Source: Fagopyrum homotropicum
Taxonomy: Eukaryota > Streptophyta > Magnoliopsida > Caryophyllales > Polygonaceae
DNA: 64,000 nt
Direction: 5' to 3'
Assembly (NCBI GenBank): GCA_033239125.1
Contig: BSWB01000002.1
Location: 156,040,409 to 156,104,408 of the forward strand
Shown here: positions 42,882-54,774 of the stretch, piece by piece
How the letters are laid out: each line of letters opens with the position of its first letter
Position numbering within the stretch: the stretch's first letter is position 1
Translations under genes and position numbers: made by a program
The notes under the pieces: model-generated
What the model saw: the letters and a program-made list of their open reading frames with translations, nothing else
Told to the model about the DNA's origin: nothing
Database searches by the model: none

Positions 42882-45800
42882 TTGAAAAGCCAAGGGCAAA
42901 CATCTAATGGAGGAAACACTTCGGGGAAGGAGAAGCCCGATCCCATGTTGGAAACGATTTTGGGAAAGCTTCAAGGTTTAGAGACCCGCATCATTAAAGT
43001 TGATGATCAAATTTCTAAGGTTGATAAAGCCCAAAAGGTTTTAGAAAACCAAATGTTCACTCATGCGGAGGAAGTTCCTAGGAATCAAGGGAAACTTCCA
43101 GGAAAAACGGAGGACAACCCAAAGGGAAGGGTGATGGCAATCACAACTAGGAGCGGAGTGACTACCACCGATCCGCAGCCCAAGTTTGTTGAAGTCTCCG
43201 TTGAGAAAGACAAAGAGAAGGGGAAGGAGAAGGAAGATGTCTACGTTCCTCCTCCGGCTTACAAACCTCCCCTACCATTCCCTCAATCTAGAGCGAGAGC
43301 GCGCCTAGATAAACAATTTGGTAAGTTTATAGAACTCATGAGCAAGCTTCATATTTATATACCCTTTATTGATGCTATTGTAGGTATGCCGGCTTATGAC
43401 AAGTTCTTAAAGGAGCTCCTCTCCAACAAGAGGAAGCTAGAAGATTTCGGTGAGGTTAAGATGAGTTCGGATTCTTCGGATCTCATCAAAACCATGAAGG
43501 AGAAAATGCCCCCAAAGCTAAAGGATCCGGGGTCATTTTGCATTCCTATAGGAGTGGAAGACGTCACATATGATGCATTATGTGACTTGGGAGCAAGTGT
43601 GAGCATCATACCACTTGCATTATGTAGGAAGATCGGTTTAGGCGACCCTAAACCGGTAAAGATGACGTTGTACATGGCGGATCGATCCATCACTCGTCCC
43701 GTCGGTATTGTAGAAGACGTCCCAGTCAAGCTAGGTAAATTCTTTGTTCCCATTGATTTTGTTGTGCTTGACATTCCTGCAGATAGTCCGGTCCCGATCA
43801 TACTCGGAAGACCGTTTCTTGCAACTTCCGGCTGCATAGTCGATTGCAAGAATGCTAGACTCGCCTTTGACATAGGAGAAGAGAAGGTAGAGTTCGTTCT
43901 TTCCACTCTAGTGAAGGAGCCAATCTTTGATGAGGATATATTCAATATCCAAGATGAAGAAGGTTTGTCTAGGGAGGAGGTAAGTGCTATTCTCTTCAAA
44001 GATCCTTTGCAAAAGGTTATTACTATGAGTCTAACGAATGTAGGGGAAGAAGAGGAGTGCAATGAGGCAATTGAAGCCTTAGAAGCACAAGAAGAGGTAG
44101 ATGAAGAGGAGTTTGAGAAGCTCCACGACGAGGCAGAAAACGTGAGAATCCACGGCCATACACTATATTCCACGGCCGTGGATTTCACCAACCAAAGCGT
44201 GGCTCACTCCAGAGGGTTACACGGTCGTGGCGGAAACAGGGTACCCGTAACCACCTTCCACGCCCTAAACCACGGCCGTGGAGGATGCATGGAAACCGTG
44301 ATTCAGGCCGTGGAAGAGGGTGATCGTGCCACTTCTTCAACTTCTTTTGATTCTTCTCCCACACCTTCTACACCCTTAGACACTTCTAAGGAGGCATCGG
44401 ATGCTCCTCAAGAATCATTGGAAGCTCCGAAAGCGATGGAACTAAAGCCACTTCCTACTCATCTAAGGTACGCTTTTCTAGGATCTAATTCTACCTTTCC
44501 GGTTATTGTTAGTTCCGATCTAAGCATAGATGAACGTAATAAGCTCATGGTTGTCCTTAGGAAACATAGAAAAGCTTTAGGATATACTATTGAGGACTTA
44601 GTAGGAATAAAACCTTCCCTATGCATGCATAAAATATTAATGGAAGAGGACTTTAGGACTTCAAGACAACCTCAAAGGCGGTTGAATCCGACCATGAAGG
44701 AGGTTGTCAAGAAGGAAATTCTTAAACTTCTTGATGCGGGTATCATCTATCCTATCTCCGATAGTAAGTGAGTGAGTCCGGTTCAAGTAGTTCCGAAGAA
44801 GGGAGGAATGACGGTCATCACCAACAAGAACAATGAACTCATTCCTACCCGAACCGTAACGGGATGGCGGGTGTGCATAGACTACCGCAAGCTTAACAAT
44901 GCGACAAGGAAGGATCACTTCCCATTGCCATTCATCGACCAAATGCTTGAAAGGTTAGCACAACACTCGCACTTTTGCTATCTTGACGGTTATAGTGGTT
45001 TCTTTCAGATTCCGATACACCCGGATGATCAAGAGAAGACCACATTCACGTGCCCATGGGGTACGTTTGCTTATAGGAGGATGCTGTTCGGGCTTTGCAA
45101 CGCCCCAACCACCTTTCAAAGGTGTATGATGACCATCTTCTCCGAATACATCGAGGAAATCATGGAGGTCTTCATGGATGACTTCTCCGTATACGGTTCC
45201 TCTTTTAACGATTGCCTTTCTAACCTTTCTCTTGTATTACAAAGGTGTGAAGATACTAACCTAGTTCTAAATTGGGAGAAGTGTCAATTTATGGTAAAGG
45301 AAGGAATTGTATTAGGACACTTAATCTCTAGTAGAGGGATTGAGGTAGATAGAGCTAAAATAGAGACTATAGAGAAACTTCCTCCCCCAACTTCGGTGAA
45401 AGGGATAAGAAGTTTCCTAGGACATGCTGGATTTTATAGACGTTTCATTAAATACTTTTCTAAAATATCAAAACCGCTCACTAATCTATTGATGAAGGAT
45501 GCAGTTTTTGAGTTTTCGCAGGAATGTTTAGATGCGTTTAACACAATTCGGCAGTCTCTAATTTCAGCACCTATTATCCAACCTCCGGATTGGAACCTTC
45601 CCTTTGAGGTTATGTGCGATGCTAGTGACGTAGCTATAGGAGCTGTTCTTGGACAAAGAAAGGAAGGGCGAACCCATGCCATATACTATGCTAGCAAGAC
45701 GCTAGATGAAGCGCAGCTCAACTACGCCACTACCGAAAAGGAATTTTTAGCCATTGTCTATGCTATTGACAAATTTCGCTCTTATCTTGTAGGTGCAAAG

Positions 45801-47342
45801 GTGATTGTCTACACGGATCATGCTGCGATCCGGTACCTCCTTGCAAAGAAGGATGCGAAGCCAAGGCTAATTAGATGGATTCTTCTCCTACAAGAGTTCG
45901 ATCTAGAGATCCGCGACAAGAAGGGTTCGGAAAACTCTGTTGCGGATCATTTGAGTCGCCTAACACATCTAGAGGACGACCACTTACCTATAGATGACTC
46001 CTTCCCGGACGAACACCTACACATTATAGAGGAGTGCATCGATGTGATCTCCAAGGGTAACGAACCATGGTTTGCTGATTTTGTTTACTATTTGGTTTGT
46101 TAGGAGATACCGCCCGGACTATCCTACGCACAAAGGAAGAAGTTCTTTAAGGATGTCCGGGAATACTTTTGGAATGAACCTCTCCTCTTTAAGAGAGGTC
46201 CGGATGGCATCATTCAGCGATGTGTGCCGGAAGATGAGATGCAAAGTGTCATCCGCCATTGTCATTCACTACCATGTGGAGGACACGCTAGTTCGAACAA
46301 GACTAGCGCTAAGGTATTGCAATCTGGATTTTTTTGGCCTACTTTATTTAGAGATGTGCAATCCTTTGTTTCCTGCTGCGATGCTTGTCAAAGAACAGGA
46401 AATATCTCTAGAAGGAATGAGATGCCTCTCAATAACATCCAAGAGGTGGAGATTTTCGATGTTTGGGGAGTTGACTTTATGGGACCGTTCCCATCATCTT
46501 GTGGAAACCAATACATACTCTTGGCGGTGGATTACGTTTCTAGATGGGTGGAAGCAATTGCCTCTCCCACCAATGATGCCATGGTGGTGGTTAAGTTCTT
46601 CAACAAGACCATTTTCCCATAATTTGGGACGCCAAGGACAATCATTAGTGATGGAGGTTCTCACTTCATTGCCCGACGCTTTGAAGCTCTTCTAGCTAAG
46701 TATGGGGTTACTCACAAGATCGTCACCCCTTATCATCCACAAACAAGTGGACAAGTTGAGATCTCAAATCGGGAGATCAAAGGAATTCTAGAGAAAACGG
46801 TTTCAAGGACTAGGAAGGATTGGTCCTTGAAGCTTGATGATGCATTGTGGGCATACCGGACTGCGTACAAGACTCCCATAGGAACCACACCATACAACCT
46901 TGTGTATGGAAAGTCTTGCCACTTACCGGTAGAGTTGGAACACAAGGCGTTTTGGGCTATCAAATGGTTGAATTTCAGCATGAAGGAAGCGGGAGAGAAG
47001 CGTCTCTTGAACCTTAATGAGCTTGAAGAACTCCGCTTGAATGCCTATGAAAACGCCAAGATTTATAAGGAGAGAGCAAAGCGTTGGCATGATAAGCATA
47101 TCATTCCAAAGGACTTCAAAGAAGGAGATCAAGTTCTCCTCTTCAATTCAAGGCTTCGTCTCTTTCCAAGTAAGCTTAAATCTCGTTGGACCGGACCTTT
47201 TCTAATTAAACGTATTTTCCCCCATGGTGCAGTTGAAGTATGGGGTGAAGCGGGCGGAAGCTTTAAGGTGAACGGTCAACGACTCAAGAAGTATACGCCG
47301 GAACTTCAAGCTGAAGAGTTCGCGCCCACCGCACTCGAATAA
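42882..47342 (+). pseudogene. Athila-like pol (protease, RT, RNase H, integrase), three stops
   Basis: One continuous frame interrupted by TGA at 44769, TAG at 46101 and TAA at 46620. Protease: CDLGASVSIIP at 43581. Between protease and RT (about 44140-44320) the frame runs through a run of CCACGGCCGTGG palindromes, translated as HGRG-like repeats. Reverse transcriptase: about 44870-45430, with CIDYRKLNNATRKDHFPLPF, LFGLCNAPTTFQ and the active-site FMDD at 45171-45182. RNase H: about 45600-45960 (CDASDVAIGAVL, YTDHAAIRYL, VADHLSRL). Integrase: HHCC zinc finger from about 46255 to 46389, catalytic Asp residues near 46470 (VDFMGPF) and 46645 (ISDGGSHF), and Glu at 46758 (GQVEIS). The catalytic residues remain, so the decay is by nonsense mutation. 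This order is standard for Ty3/gypsy. Confidence 0.93.
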
Positions 47343-48171
47343 GTGCAAATCTGGTCTAGCTACGGACCTTAAACAAAGCGCTTCTTGGGAGGCAACCCAA
47401 GGTATTGAATTTACGTTTTTGTTTCTGATTCATAGTTTAGCTTAGTTTAGATGTTTTTGCTTTGTTTTGCCTTCGATTCCTTCCGGTATGTTCGTGTTTT
47501 TGGATGTCGGAACAGTGGAAAAGAAAAGGGGAAGAGTAATTTTGAAGAAAAGTGACGAAACTTGGACTTTGGAGCATTACAGAGAGTTCCACGGCCTAAA
47601 CCACGGTCGTGACAGCTACAGTGACCGTAATTTCCAAAAGCCTTTGAAAAATCACCAAAACCACGGTTCCGTACATTTCCACGGCCGTGGAACACCCCGA
47701 TAGACCGTGGTTTTCAAAAATTTTGCCGGCCACTATATAAACCACGTTCTTCACAAAAACAACCACAAAACCCAATTCCACGCCCTCTTTCACCGAAATC
47801 ACGCCCTTCACCTCAATTCTCCGTTCGTTAATCGTTTTCAACGATTCTTCGACCCAAACTGAAGCAAATCCGATCACCAACGAGATCCAAGCAACAAATC
47901 GAGCGGCAAATCACCAAGGAACGCAGAATTCGGATTTTAAAATCCGAAACCTAGGTTTTTTCCGCCCTTCTCTATCTTTGTCAATTCGGGTTCGTTTTTG
48001 CTAGCAATTATAGGAGAGCTTATTGAAAATTGGAAGGAATTAGACTAGGACTGCTTGGTTACTGAATTTGGCTGTTGATTGCTGAATTTTGAGAAAAGTC
48101 GAGACGAATCACGGTCTTTGTCACTTCCATGGCCGTGGAATACCAAGAACAGACCGTGATTTTCAACAGCA
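47343..48171 (+). other. Spacer between pol and the third ORF, with palindromes
   Basis: There is no supported gene. It contains CCACGGTCGTG (about 47600), TTCCACGGCCGTGGAA (47677-47692) and TTCCATGGCCGTGGAA (48126-48141), close copies of the LTR palindrome. ACTATATAAACCACG near 47730 is TATA-like and could serve a transcript for the third ORF; this is inference. Confidence 0.5.
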
Positions 48172-49729
48172 ATGGATTTTGTGAGGAGAGTTTCTGGGAG
48201 AATTAAGGAGAAGAAAAATGAGAAGGATAAGAGCAAAAAGAGGAAGGGTAACCCCTCTTCCTCGTCATCCTCTAGAGCACCACCAACTTCCTCCCCTTCA
48301 CCTCCATCATCACCTTCATCACCTTCACCCCCTAGCCCTAGAGTACCCGCCATTCACGAGGATCATCTCGATGCCTTAGAGAGGATCCACAAGCATGCGG
48401 CTATAGGACCTAGGTATCTACTGTTGGAGGATTTAGCCCCTCTACACATCATTGCTGACCTTACTTGGCTCTTGGATAGAGCCGGATTAGTTGTCTTCTC
48501 GGCTATCCGAGAAGACGCCTACGAGGAGATCACGAGAGAGGTTGTGACGTCTTTTGAGCACAACCATGTTGATAGGACAGTTTCTTTCCGTCTGATGGAA
48601 AGGAACTATGATTTCTCCATACGGGAGTTTGGGACCTTCTTTGGGTTCCAAGAGACCTTTAATGGTCGTTTCCCCAGCGGCGTTTACGCCAAGGATTTTT
48701 GGGAAGAGGTCGCCATGATCTATGCCAGCGAGGACCGCTGGCAACCAGCTGATACCAAGGCTAAGTTGATGTATCACTTAGCCTTGAAGATTGCTCACCG
48801 GGTCCTTTCTGAGTGTCTCTTTCCTAGGACGGAGACACCTCAGAAGATCAAGACGGATGAGCTCTTCCTTCTATACTCCATGCTGTACGGACGCCCTGCT
48901 GACTGCGCCACCCTCTTAGCTGCTACCATGAGCAAGCTAAAGAACAAGAGGGCGGGCAACATTGGATATGGTGGGATAGTCACCCACCTTGCTAGGATGC
49001 TAGGGGTAGATTTTTCTGCATGTACACGTATTCCTGCCGTACCCCTAGGACTTCAGGCCTTCATGACTAGAGGTCTCATCTTCCCCACCCATAGAGGTCC
49101 ACCTTATGCAGCTATGCCATGGGAGAGCAGGACGGGGAGGGGCATTGAGTGGCTCCCAGAGTATTCCATTATGGCTGGACGCCATAATTGGAAGGCGACG
49201 TTCGCTGCTATGCATGAACAGGATTGCAGCTCCCCCATATGTTCCACCACCGCCTATAGTTGAGGAGGAGATGAGAGATCCATATGAGGGAGGAGGAGCC
49301 GAGCAGGAGTTTGGTACGTTTCCGGATCAGCCGGACATAGCTTCTGATGTGCCTAGACGTTCTCCACGCCCAGCCAAAGCTTCAGGTTCATCTTCTCGCC
49401 GCACCAGTGTGAGCGAGAGACCCACTTGGATGGAGACCCCTCCTGCGTGGTATGGAGCTCCATCACCATGGTCTGCACAGCAGCCACCGCCACCAGCACC
49501 AGCACCGTCAGATGCACCGGGGTGGTATAGCCATGCTCCAGTTTGGTATGAGCAGATGCCAAAGTGGGCTACCAGTCTTTCTGATAGAGTGGGAGCTTTG
49601 GAGATCCGAGCTGACGCTAGAGATGGACGTATGGATGACCTTGACCATATGATGAGAGACGTCTACCGCCAGCAGTTCGGGCGGTACTACGACCCTAGCT
49701 TCCATCCATTCCCGCCTCCACCGCAGTGA
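48172..49729 (+). pseudogene. Athila-type third ORF, frameshifted (env-position protein)
   Basis: Many Athila elements carry an extra ORF after pol, in the place of a retroviral env; its function is not established. The first part (48172-49263, 363 codons) begins with a basic stretch (IKEKKNEKDKSKKRK) and a Ser/Pro-rich linker. A globular region follows (about 60-340), with FRLMERNYDFSIREFGTFFG like the ATHILA ORF-1 family. A frameshift near 49215-49230 moves to a second frame ending at 49729, Pro- and Trp-rich, with repeated PxWYGAP / APVWYEQMPKW motifs and a C-terminal helix. Joined length would be about 515 residues. No signal peptide or membrane segment is visible, so the sequence does not support an envelope role. 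Confidence 0.72.
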
Positions 49730-51082
49730 TGACTTGCAGGACCGACAGTTTAGCCGCTCCACCGCCATATTGTGAGTTCTTTTTCTTTCTTTCTTTTCTT
49801 CTTTTCTTTCTTGTATTTGAACATTAGGGACAATGTTTGTTCCAAGTATGGGGTGGGGTGTGACTAAAAGTTTGTAATAACTCTTACTCACTTTGATTGC
49901 TTCTATTGAGACTATCCTGCATATTCATTATATTGTTGCACGTTTCATTATTGCATTGCATGAAAAAGAGTTTGAAAAAACCATAAAAATTGAAAAATTT
50001 TGTGCTTCTAAGGATAGAGATGAATTCTATGATAATCATTACTTGTGATTGAGTTTGATGACAATTGCATGCTTAAATGAATAGTGAATTGAACAGAAAT
50101 TGAATGAGTTGATTATACCTCTTTTGCAAATTCCATAATGTGATGAATGTTACTTAAATCATGTTGAGAAAATAAGGTTGAAATCACACTATAAGTTCCT
50201 ATACTTCTTGTTGAGATGATTAAGGCAATTCGATTTTCTTTCTTCTTTCTTTGATCATTTAGCCCCTCATTGAAATTATGGCCTCCTTTACCTATCCGGG
50301 AATTTGGAGGAGTTGATTAATAAGGCATGTTTGATGTGGGAGGGCCTTGAAAGCAATTAATTGCAATCAAAAGAATAGAAAGAAATTGTAGGTTTGGGGA
50401 AGTCAATCATGATGATGAGTAACTCGGCACCATTCACATAGCCGGGTGTTTGTGTCTTGCCAAAGTCGGATTGAGCGATATTCCTAGCGGATTATGGTAT
50501 GTGCGCTAAGGGTTTGAGGTATCTCATAAAAATTGAGAAACGTCAATCTCCTAGGCTTCGGTTTTTGTGCACCTCTATCCATAACTCCAAAAGTAAAGTC
50601 GAAAAATGAAAGGAAGAGAGCGAAACTCTAAGTTGAAAGTGTTGCGGAAACCGCAAGAGAAAAGAAAAGAGTAGTTATCCACTTTCCCGGATTCATGCAC
50701 CACATTCCTTAAAGTTTTCCTTCCCTTTTCCACATTCTAGACCTCTTTTTGAAAGTCCTTAAGATCAAAAGAATGTTATATGACTTGGTGATCTAAATTG
50801 AAGTTTCTTATGATTGATTTTGATAATGTTTGAAGGTTATGATGTTTGTATGGAAGTTTAATTGATTCATGAGCTTTCCTTACTCTTTACTCTTTGATTA
50901 AGTGTATGAAAGTCTTATAAACGAATGAAGCGAGATTTGAGAATGATCTATTGATTAGAAGGCACATTCATCCAAAAGAAGTTTTGCTTTGAAGAAGGTA
51001 CACATATTTCATCCTAACTTGTGTTTTAAAGTTTTTGAAAGACCTTGCTTAGGGACAAGCAAGTTGCAAGTATGGGGTTATT
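49730..51082 (+). other. Untranslated 3' region of the Athila-like element
   Basis: AT-rich, with no ORF or family match. Two purine tracts of similar sequence lie at its ends: CCAAGTATGGGGTGGGGTG at about 49837, and GCAAGTATGGGGTTATT directly before the 3' LTR. The second is the likely primer for plus-strand synthesis. An upstream extra purine tract is common in this lineage. Confidence 0.6.
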
Positions 51083-52792
51083 TGTTAGCATGAAATATTG
51101 TGATATTTTAGGCACGTTTTCTAAGTGTATTTCATTGATATTGATAGTCATTGGTAAAGCATTGATGTATTTGTGAGTTTGTTTGCTTATATTCTCGATT
51201 TAGAGATCTACACAAGCTTTATGTTGATTTTAGGAAATTAAGAGCTATTTCCGAACGGAATTGAGCAAGGATGGAGTTTGATTGAACTTGTCCATGGATT
51301 GAGGACATCTCTAGGAGCTAAGGATGTGCCAACTTGAAGAATGGCACGAAACTAAGGAAGAATCACGGTTTAACCCTAAACCACGCTCTAAAATACGGCC
51401 GTACTACATTCCACGTTCAAGTCCACGGCCGTGGAACCATGACAAGGGAAGCGTGGTTCATTCCAACAACTTCTACGGCCGTGGAAGAGTTGTGTCAAAC
51501 CGTGACAACTTCCACGCTCTAAATTACGGCCGTGGAACCCTTCCACGACCGTGATCTTGGCGATCTTTTTCGCCACACTTTAAGCCACGATCTCCTATGC
51601 AATTGGGCCGAGCTTATATTTTATCCTACACTATAAAAGGACGGACGAGGAGAGATTCCGTCACCTTCGCTTACACCTCTGCTTAGACGCACTTACGCTT
51701 AGAGGCATTTCCTCGGAATTGCCCTAATTTCACATCTTGTGGAGATTGTGATTGAGAGCTTTGCGTTCTACCATTGAGACTTCCGGATTGACGGAAGAGT
51801 TGAAGATTTGGAAGATTGTTCGTGAGAAGACTTCGCTTCTCATTTAGGTTTGAATTAGAAGATGGATTGACATCCCGTTCTTCCTAAGATTCGTGATTGT
51901 TTGTGTTATTCCAAATATATTGACATTATTGTTCTTGTTTGTGAACTTGAGATTGTTTTAAGAGTTATTCAAGGTTTTCGGAAGTTTTCATCTTTCATTA
52001 TCTTTAATCTTGAATTTGATATCATAATGACTGTTGTTGGCTAAAACCCTTTAACAATTCTAAGGTGAAGGGTTGATAGTTGTGGCTTAGATGATGATAG
52101 ATCGATCGTAATTAGATTGGACCCTGAGAGTTAGAGAGAATCGCCGACGAACCTAATCCACGGTCTGTTCTTGAGCTTCCAAGGCCGTGGAACTCAAGAA
52201 CTACCCGTAATTTTGTGTCAGTTTACGAATTTGCTTTTACTTTAATCCAAAGTTAAAGATTTGCTTTAACTTAGTCTTTGCTTGCCTTTTCTAGGTGGTA
52301 GTGAAGCCTCAACAACCTCTACCTCGCTTGTGAGTGTCATAACCTCAATCGGTTTAGTTAGTCTTGATCCTTGGATTATAAGTTTGGGTATTTGACATTA
52401 ATTCTTATCTTTAGAACCTTTCTATATTGAAGCCTCAACAACCTTTATAGAGAGTGTCTTTTAGGTGGGTCATATAAGGTTTTTGGAACTTCACCGTACG
52501 ATTACCTTACCTTTGTATACCTTTTCATACCTCAACTCTGTCCTTATATCTTTAGTATATCTTGAATCGATTGCCACAGCTGGATTCCTGGATCTTTAGG
52601 ATTGTTGTTTTCCCAATACTTGAAAAGCTTCACATATTCACTTGCTTGATAATCTATAATTGGATTTAACCCCCCATATCCCTGTGTTTGATACTCTGGA
52701 ATTCTTGCTTAACTACGTCGATCCGTACACTGCGGGTTCGCTTGCTTGATTCTAGTTTTATAAATTTAAAGCTTATTTGCACGCACGCTAAG
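51083..52792 (+). repeat. 3' LTR of the Athila-like element, lacking its last few bases
   Basis: It matches 39624-41341 to CTAAG at 52792, then breaks into the inverted LTR. It carries an 8-bp deletion relative to the 5' LTR near 51884. One palindrome copy has mutated (CCAAGGCCGTGG at about 52178). Confidence 0.87.
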
Positions 52793-52795
52793 CAG

Positions 52796-54304
52796 TGTAC
52801 GGATCGATATAGTTAAGCAAGAATTCCAGAGTATCGAACACAGGGATTTGGGGGGAACAAATTCAATTATAGATTATCAAGCGAGTAAATGTAAGAAGCT
52901 TTTCAAGTATTGGGAAAACAACAATCCTAAAGATCCAGGAATCCAGCTGTGGCAATCGATTCAAGATATACTAAAGATATAAGGACAGAGTTGAGGTATG
53001 CAAAGGTATACAAAGGTAAGGTAATCGTACGGTGAAGTTCCAAAAACCCTATATGACTCACCTACAAGACACTCTCTATAAAGGTTGTTGAGGCTTCAAT
53101 ATAGAAAGGTTCTAAAGACAAGAATTAACGTCAAATACCCAAACTTGTAACCCAAGGATCAAGACTAACTAAACCGATTAAGGTTGTGACACTCGAAATC
53201 GAAGTAGAGGTTGTTGAGGCTTCACTACTACCTAGAAAAGGCAAGCCAAGACTAAGTTAAAGTAAATCTTTAACTTTGGATTAAAGTAAAAGCAAGGTTC
53301 GTAAACTGAAGTAAATCACGGGTAGTTCTTGAGAATCACGGCCGTGGAAACCTAAAAACAGGCCGTGATTTAGGGTGTCGACGATATTTCTCTAACTCTC
53401 AGGGTCCAATCAATTTACGATCGATCTATCATCATCATCTAAGCCACAACTATCAACCCTTCACCTTAGAATTGTTAAAAGGTTTTAGCCAATAACCATC
53501 ATTATGATATCAATAATCAAATATGAAAGACAGAAAAGGTAAAACCTTGAAATCTCAATAATAAACTCAAAACAAATGTCAATCAAACACAATAATCGCA
53601 AACTGCGTTCAATGGATGTAGAATCAAAGGAACAGAAAAACCTCACAAAATTTCTAGGGACAATGAAGAACGGGATGTCAATCCGCCTTCAAATGTAAAC
53701 CCTAAGATCTTCCAACTCCAAAAATAGGAAAGTGCGTCCTTCCCTAAATCTTCACTGTACGCAATAAAACAAGCGTCCCTCTCTTTGGGGAATCCAAATC
53801 CTGGGGCTGTCACCGTCCGTTTTTCAATGTTGAAGGCTATCGAATATATATAGGGATCTATCTAGGGTTTAAAGATAAAACCCTAAATATTTGGGCTGAA
53901 AAGAAGTCGAATCCGCTGGTATCAGAAGATACTCGGGCCGCGTCATAAGGTATTAGAAAATACTTTGGCGCGTCTGACGGTATCAGAAGATACTTTGGGC
54001 TGTGTCTGACGGTATCAGAAGATACTTTGGCGCGTCAGACGGTATCAGAAGATACTTTGGCGCATCCTAAATTCCTTTTATACTCCTTTTTGTCCCGCTT
54101 CAAGGCTTAATCCTTAAATGTACCATTTTTGCTCCACAATTCGCCAAATTACCTACAAATGCAATAAAACTTTGTGTAGACCTCTATTCTTGCAAAGTAG
54201 GTGAATATAACCATAAATGCCATGAATGTATGTTTATGCATGCAAAATAAAGGGAAAATCTATATAAATACATGCCTAAAAATAGGTAATAATTCATGTC
54301 ATCA
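52796..54304 (-). repeat. Related LTR in inverted orientation, fused to the 3' LTR
   Basis: About 1.5 kb. Its reverse complement follows the Athila-like LTR from a diverged start (TGATGACATG) to GATCCGTACACTGC, with the U5 part (52796-53700) much closer than the U3 part. It lacks the normal LTR end and has no primer site or interior beside it. Its own U3 has five tandem GGTATCAGAAGATACTTTGG units in place of the palindrome cluster of the direct LTRs. It therefore belongs to another subfamily. Confidence 0.82.
53918..54067. repeat. Five ~31-bp tandem repeats in the inverted LTR
   Basis: Units begin at about 53918, 53949, 53979, 54011 and 54041 with GGTATCAGAAGATACTTTGG, followed by GCGCGTCTGAC or variants. 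Each unit contains the small stem GTATC/GATAC. In the orientation of the LTR they lie in U3, upstream of a TATA-like CTATATATATTC (about 53845-53857 in reverse). Confidence 0.75.
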
Positions 54305-54774
54305 ATATTCTTTCCTAATCTCTACAGCTGTTACGTGAAACTGAGAGATGGGTCCGGCTGCCAATTCTGCTCCAAGGGCTTCACGTAACTGGGCTAGTAT
54401 GGGTAAGGATATGGGCTGAAACAGGCTGGTTGGCTTGGGAGAGTTACGGTAGCTGGGCCAGCATAGCAAGGGAATGACTGCAAGGTTAGTGGGCCGATTC
54501 TAATGGCCAGAACTGGGTCTGCTCCTCAATTAAAACAAAAGGGCTGAACGAATGAGTTATTTCCCCGGAACCGTTAAAAATACGGAAACAAAATACGGGA
54601 TTATTTACGGAGTTATTTACTGAATTATATAAGTTATCATTTTGTGTGAATCCAGGTCACATAAAATGATAGAAATTAATATCGTTTTATTCTTAAATAA
54701 AAGAATTTAGGTTGGCGGATCGAAGTCCGGTTTAATCCGGTATTAAACGGAGTTTAATATTTTCGGGTATTACA

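Larger units (their letters stand above)
39624..54304 (+). mobile_element. Athila-like Ty3/gypsy unit ending in an inverted LTR
   Basis: It runs from a TGTTAGCATG LTR start to the reverse of a related LTR start (TGATGACATG in reverse) at 54304. The flanks are ATCTT (39619-39623) and ATATT (54305-54309), one mismatch. Order: 5' LTR, tRNA-Asp type primer site, gag, protease-RT-RNase H-integrase, a third ORF, 3' LTR (51083-52792), and at once an inverted related LTR (52796-54304). This coding order is that of the Athila lineage. At least five in-frame stops in the gag-pol frame and two frameshifts make it non-functional. The two direct LTRs differ by about 27 substitutions and one 8-bp deletion in 1.7 kb. 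Confidence 0.88.
37322..54774 (-). repeat. 3' LTR of the third-nest family-A element, interrupted
   Basis: The LTR is broken after GTTACACAGATCTT at 39623 and resumes with CTTTCCTAATCTC at 54310. The intact twin reads through this point at about 61138-61160, giving a clean empty-site comparison. ORFs such as 39029-39253 and 39353-39634 lie in the LTR, recur in the twin, and have no family match. Confidence 0.85.

Noticed and set aside
48172..49729. Retroviral-type envelope gene
   Set aside because: No signal peptide, membrane segment or cleavage site is visible; it is better described as the Athila third ORF of unknown function.
52796..54304. Inverted LTR as an independent solo LTR inserted into the Athila-like element
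   Set aside because: Its two flanks (AGCAG at 52791-52795 and ATATT at 54305-54309) do not match, whereas ATATT nearly matches the ATCTT at the far left end of the whole unit.
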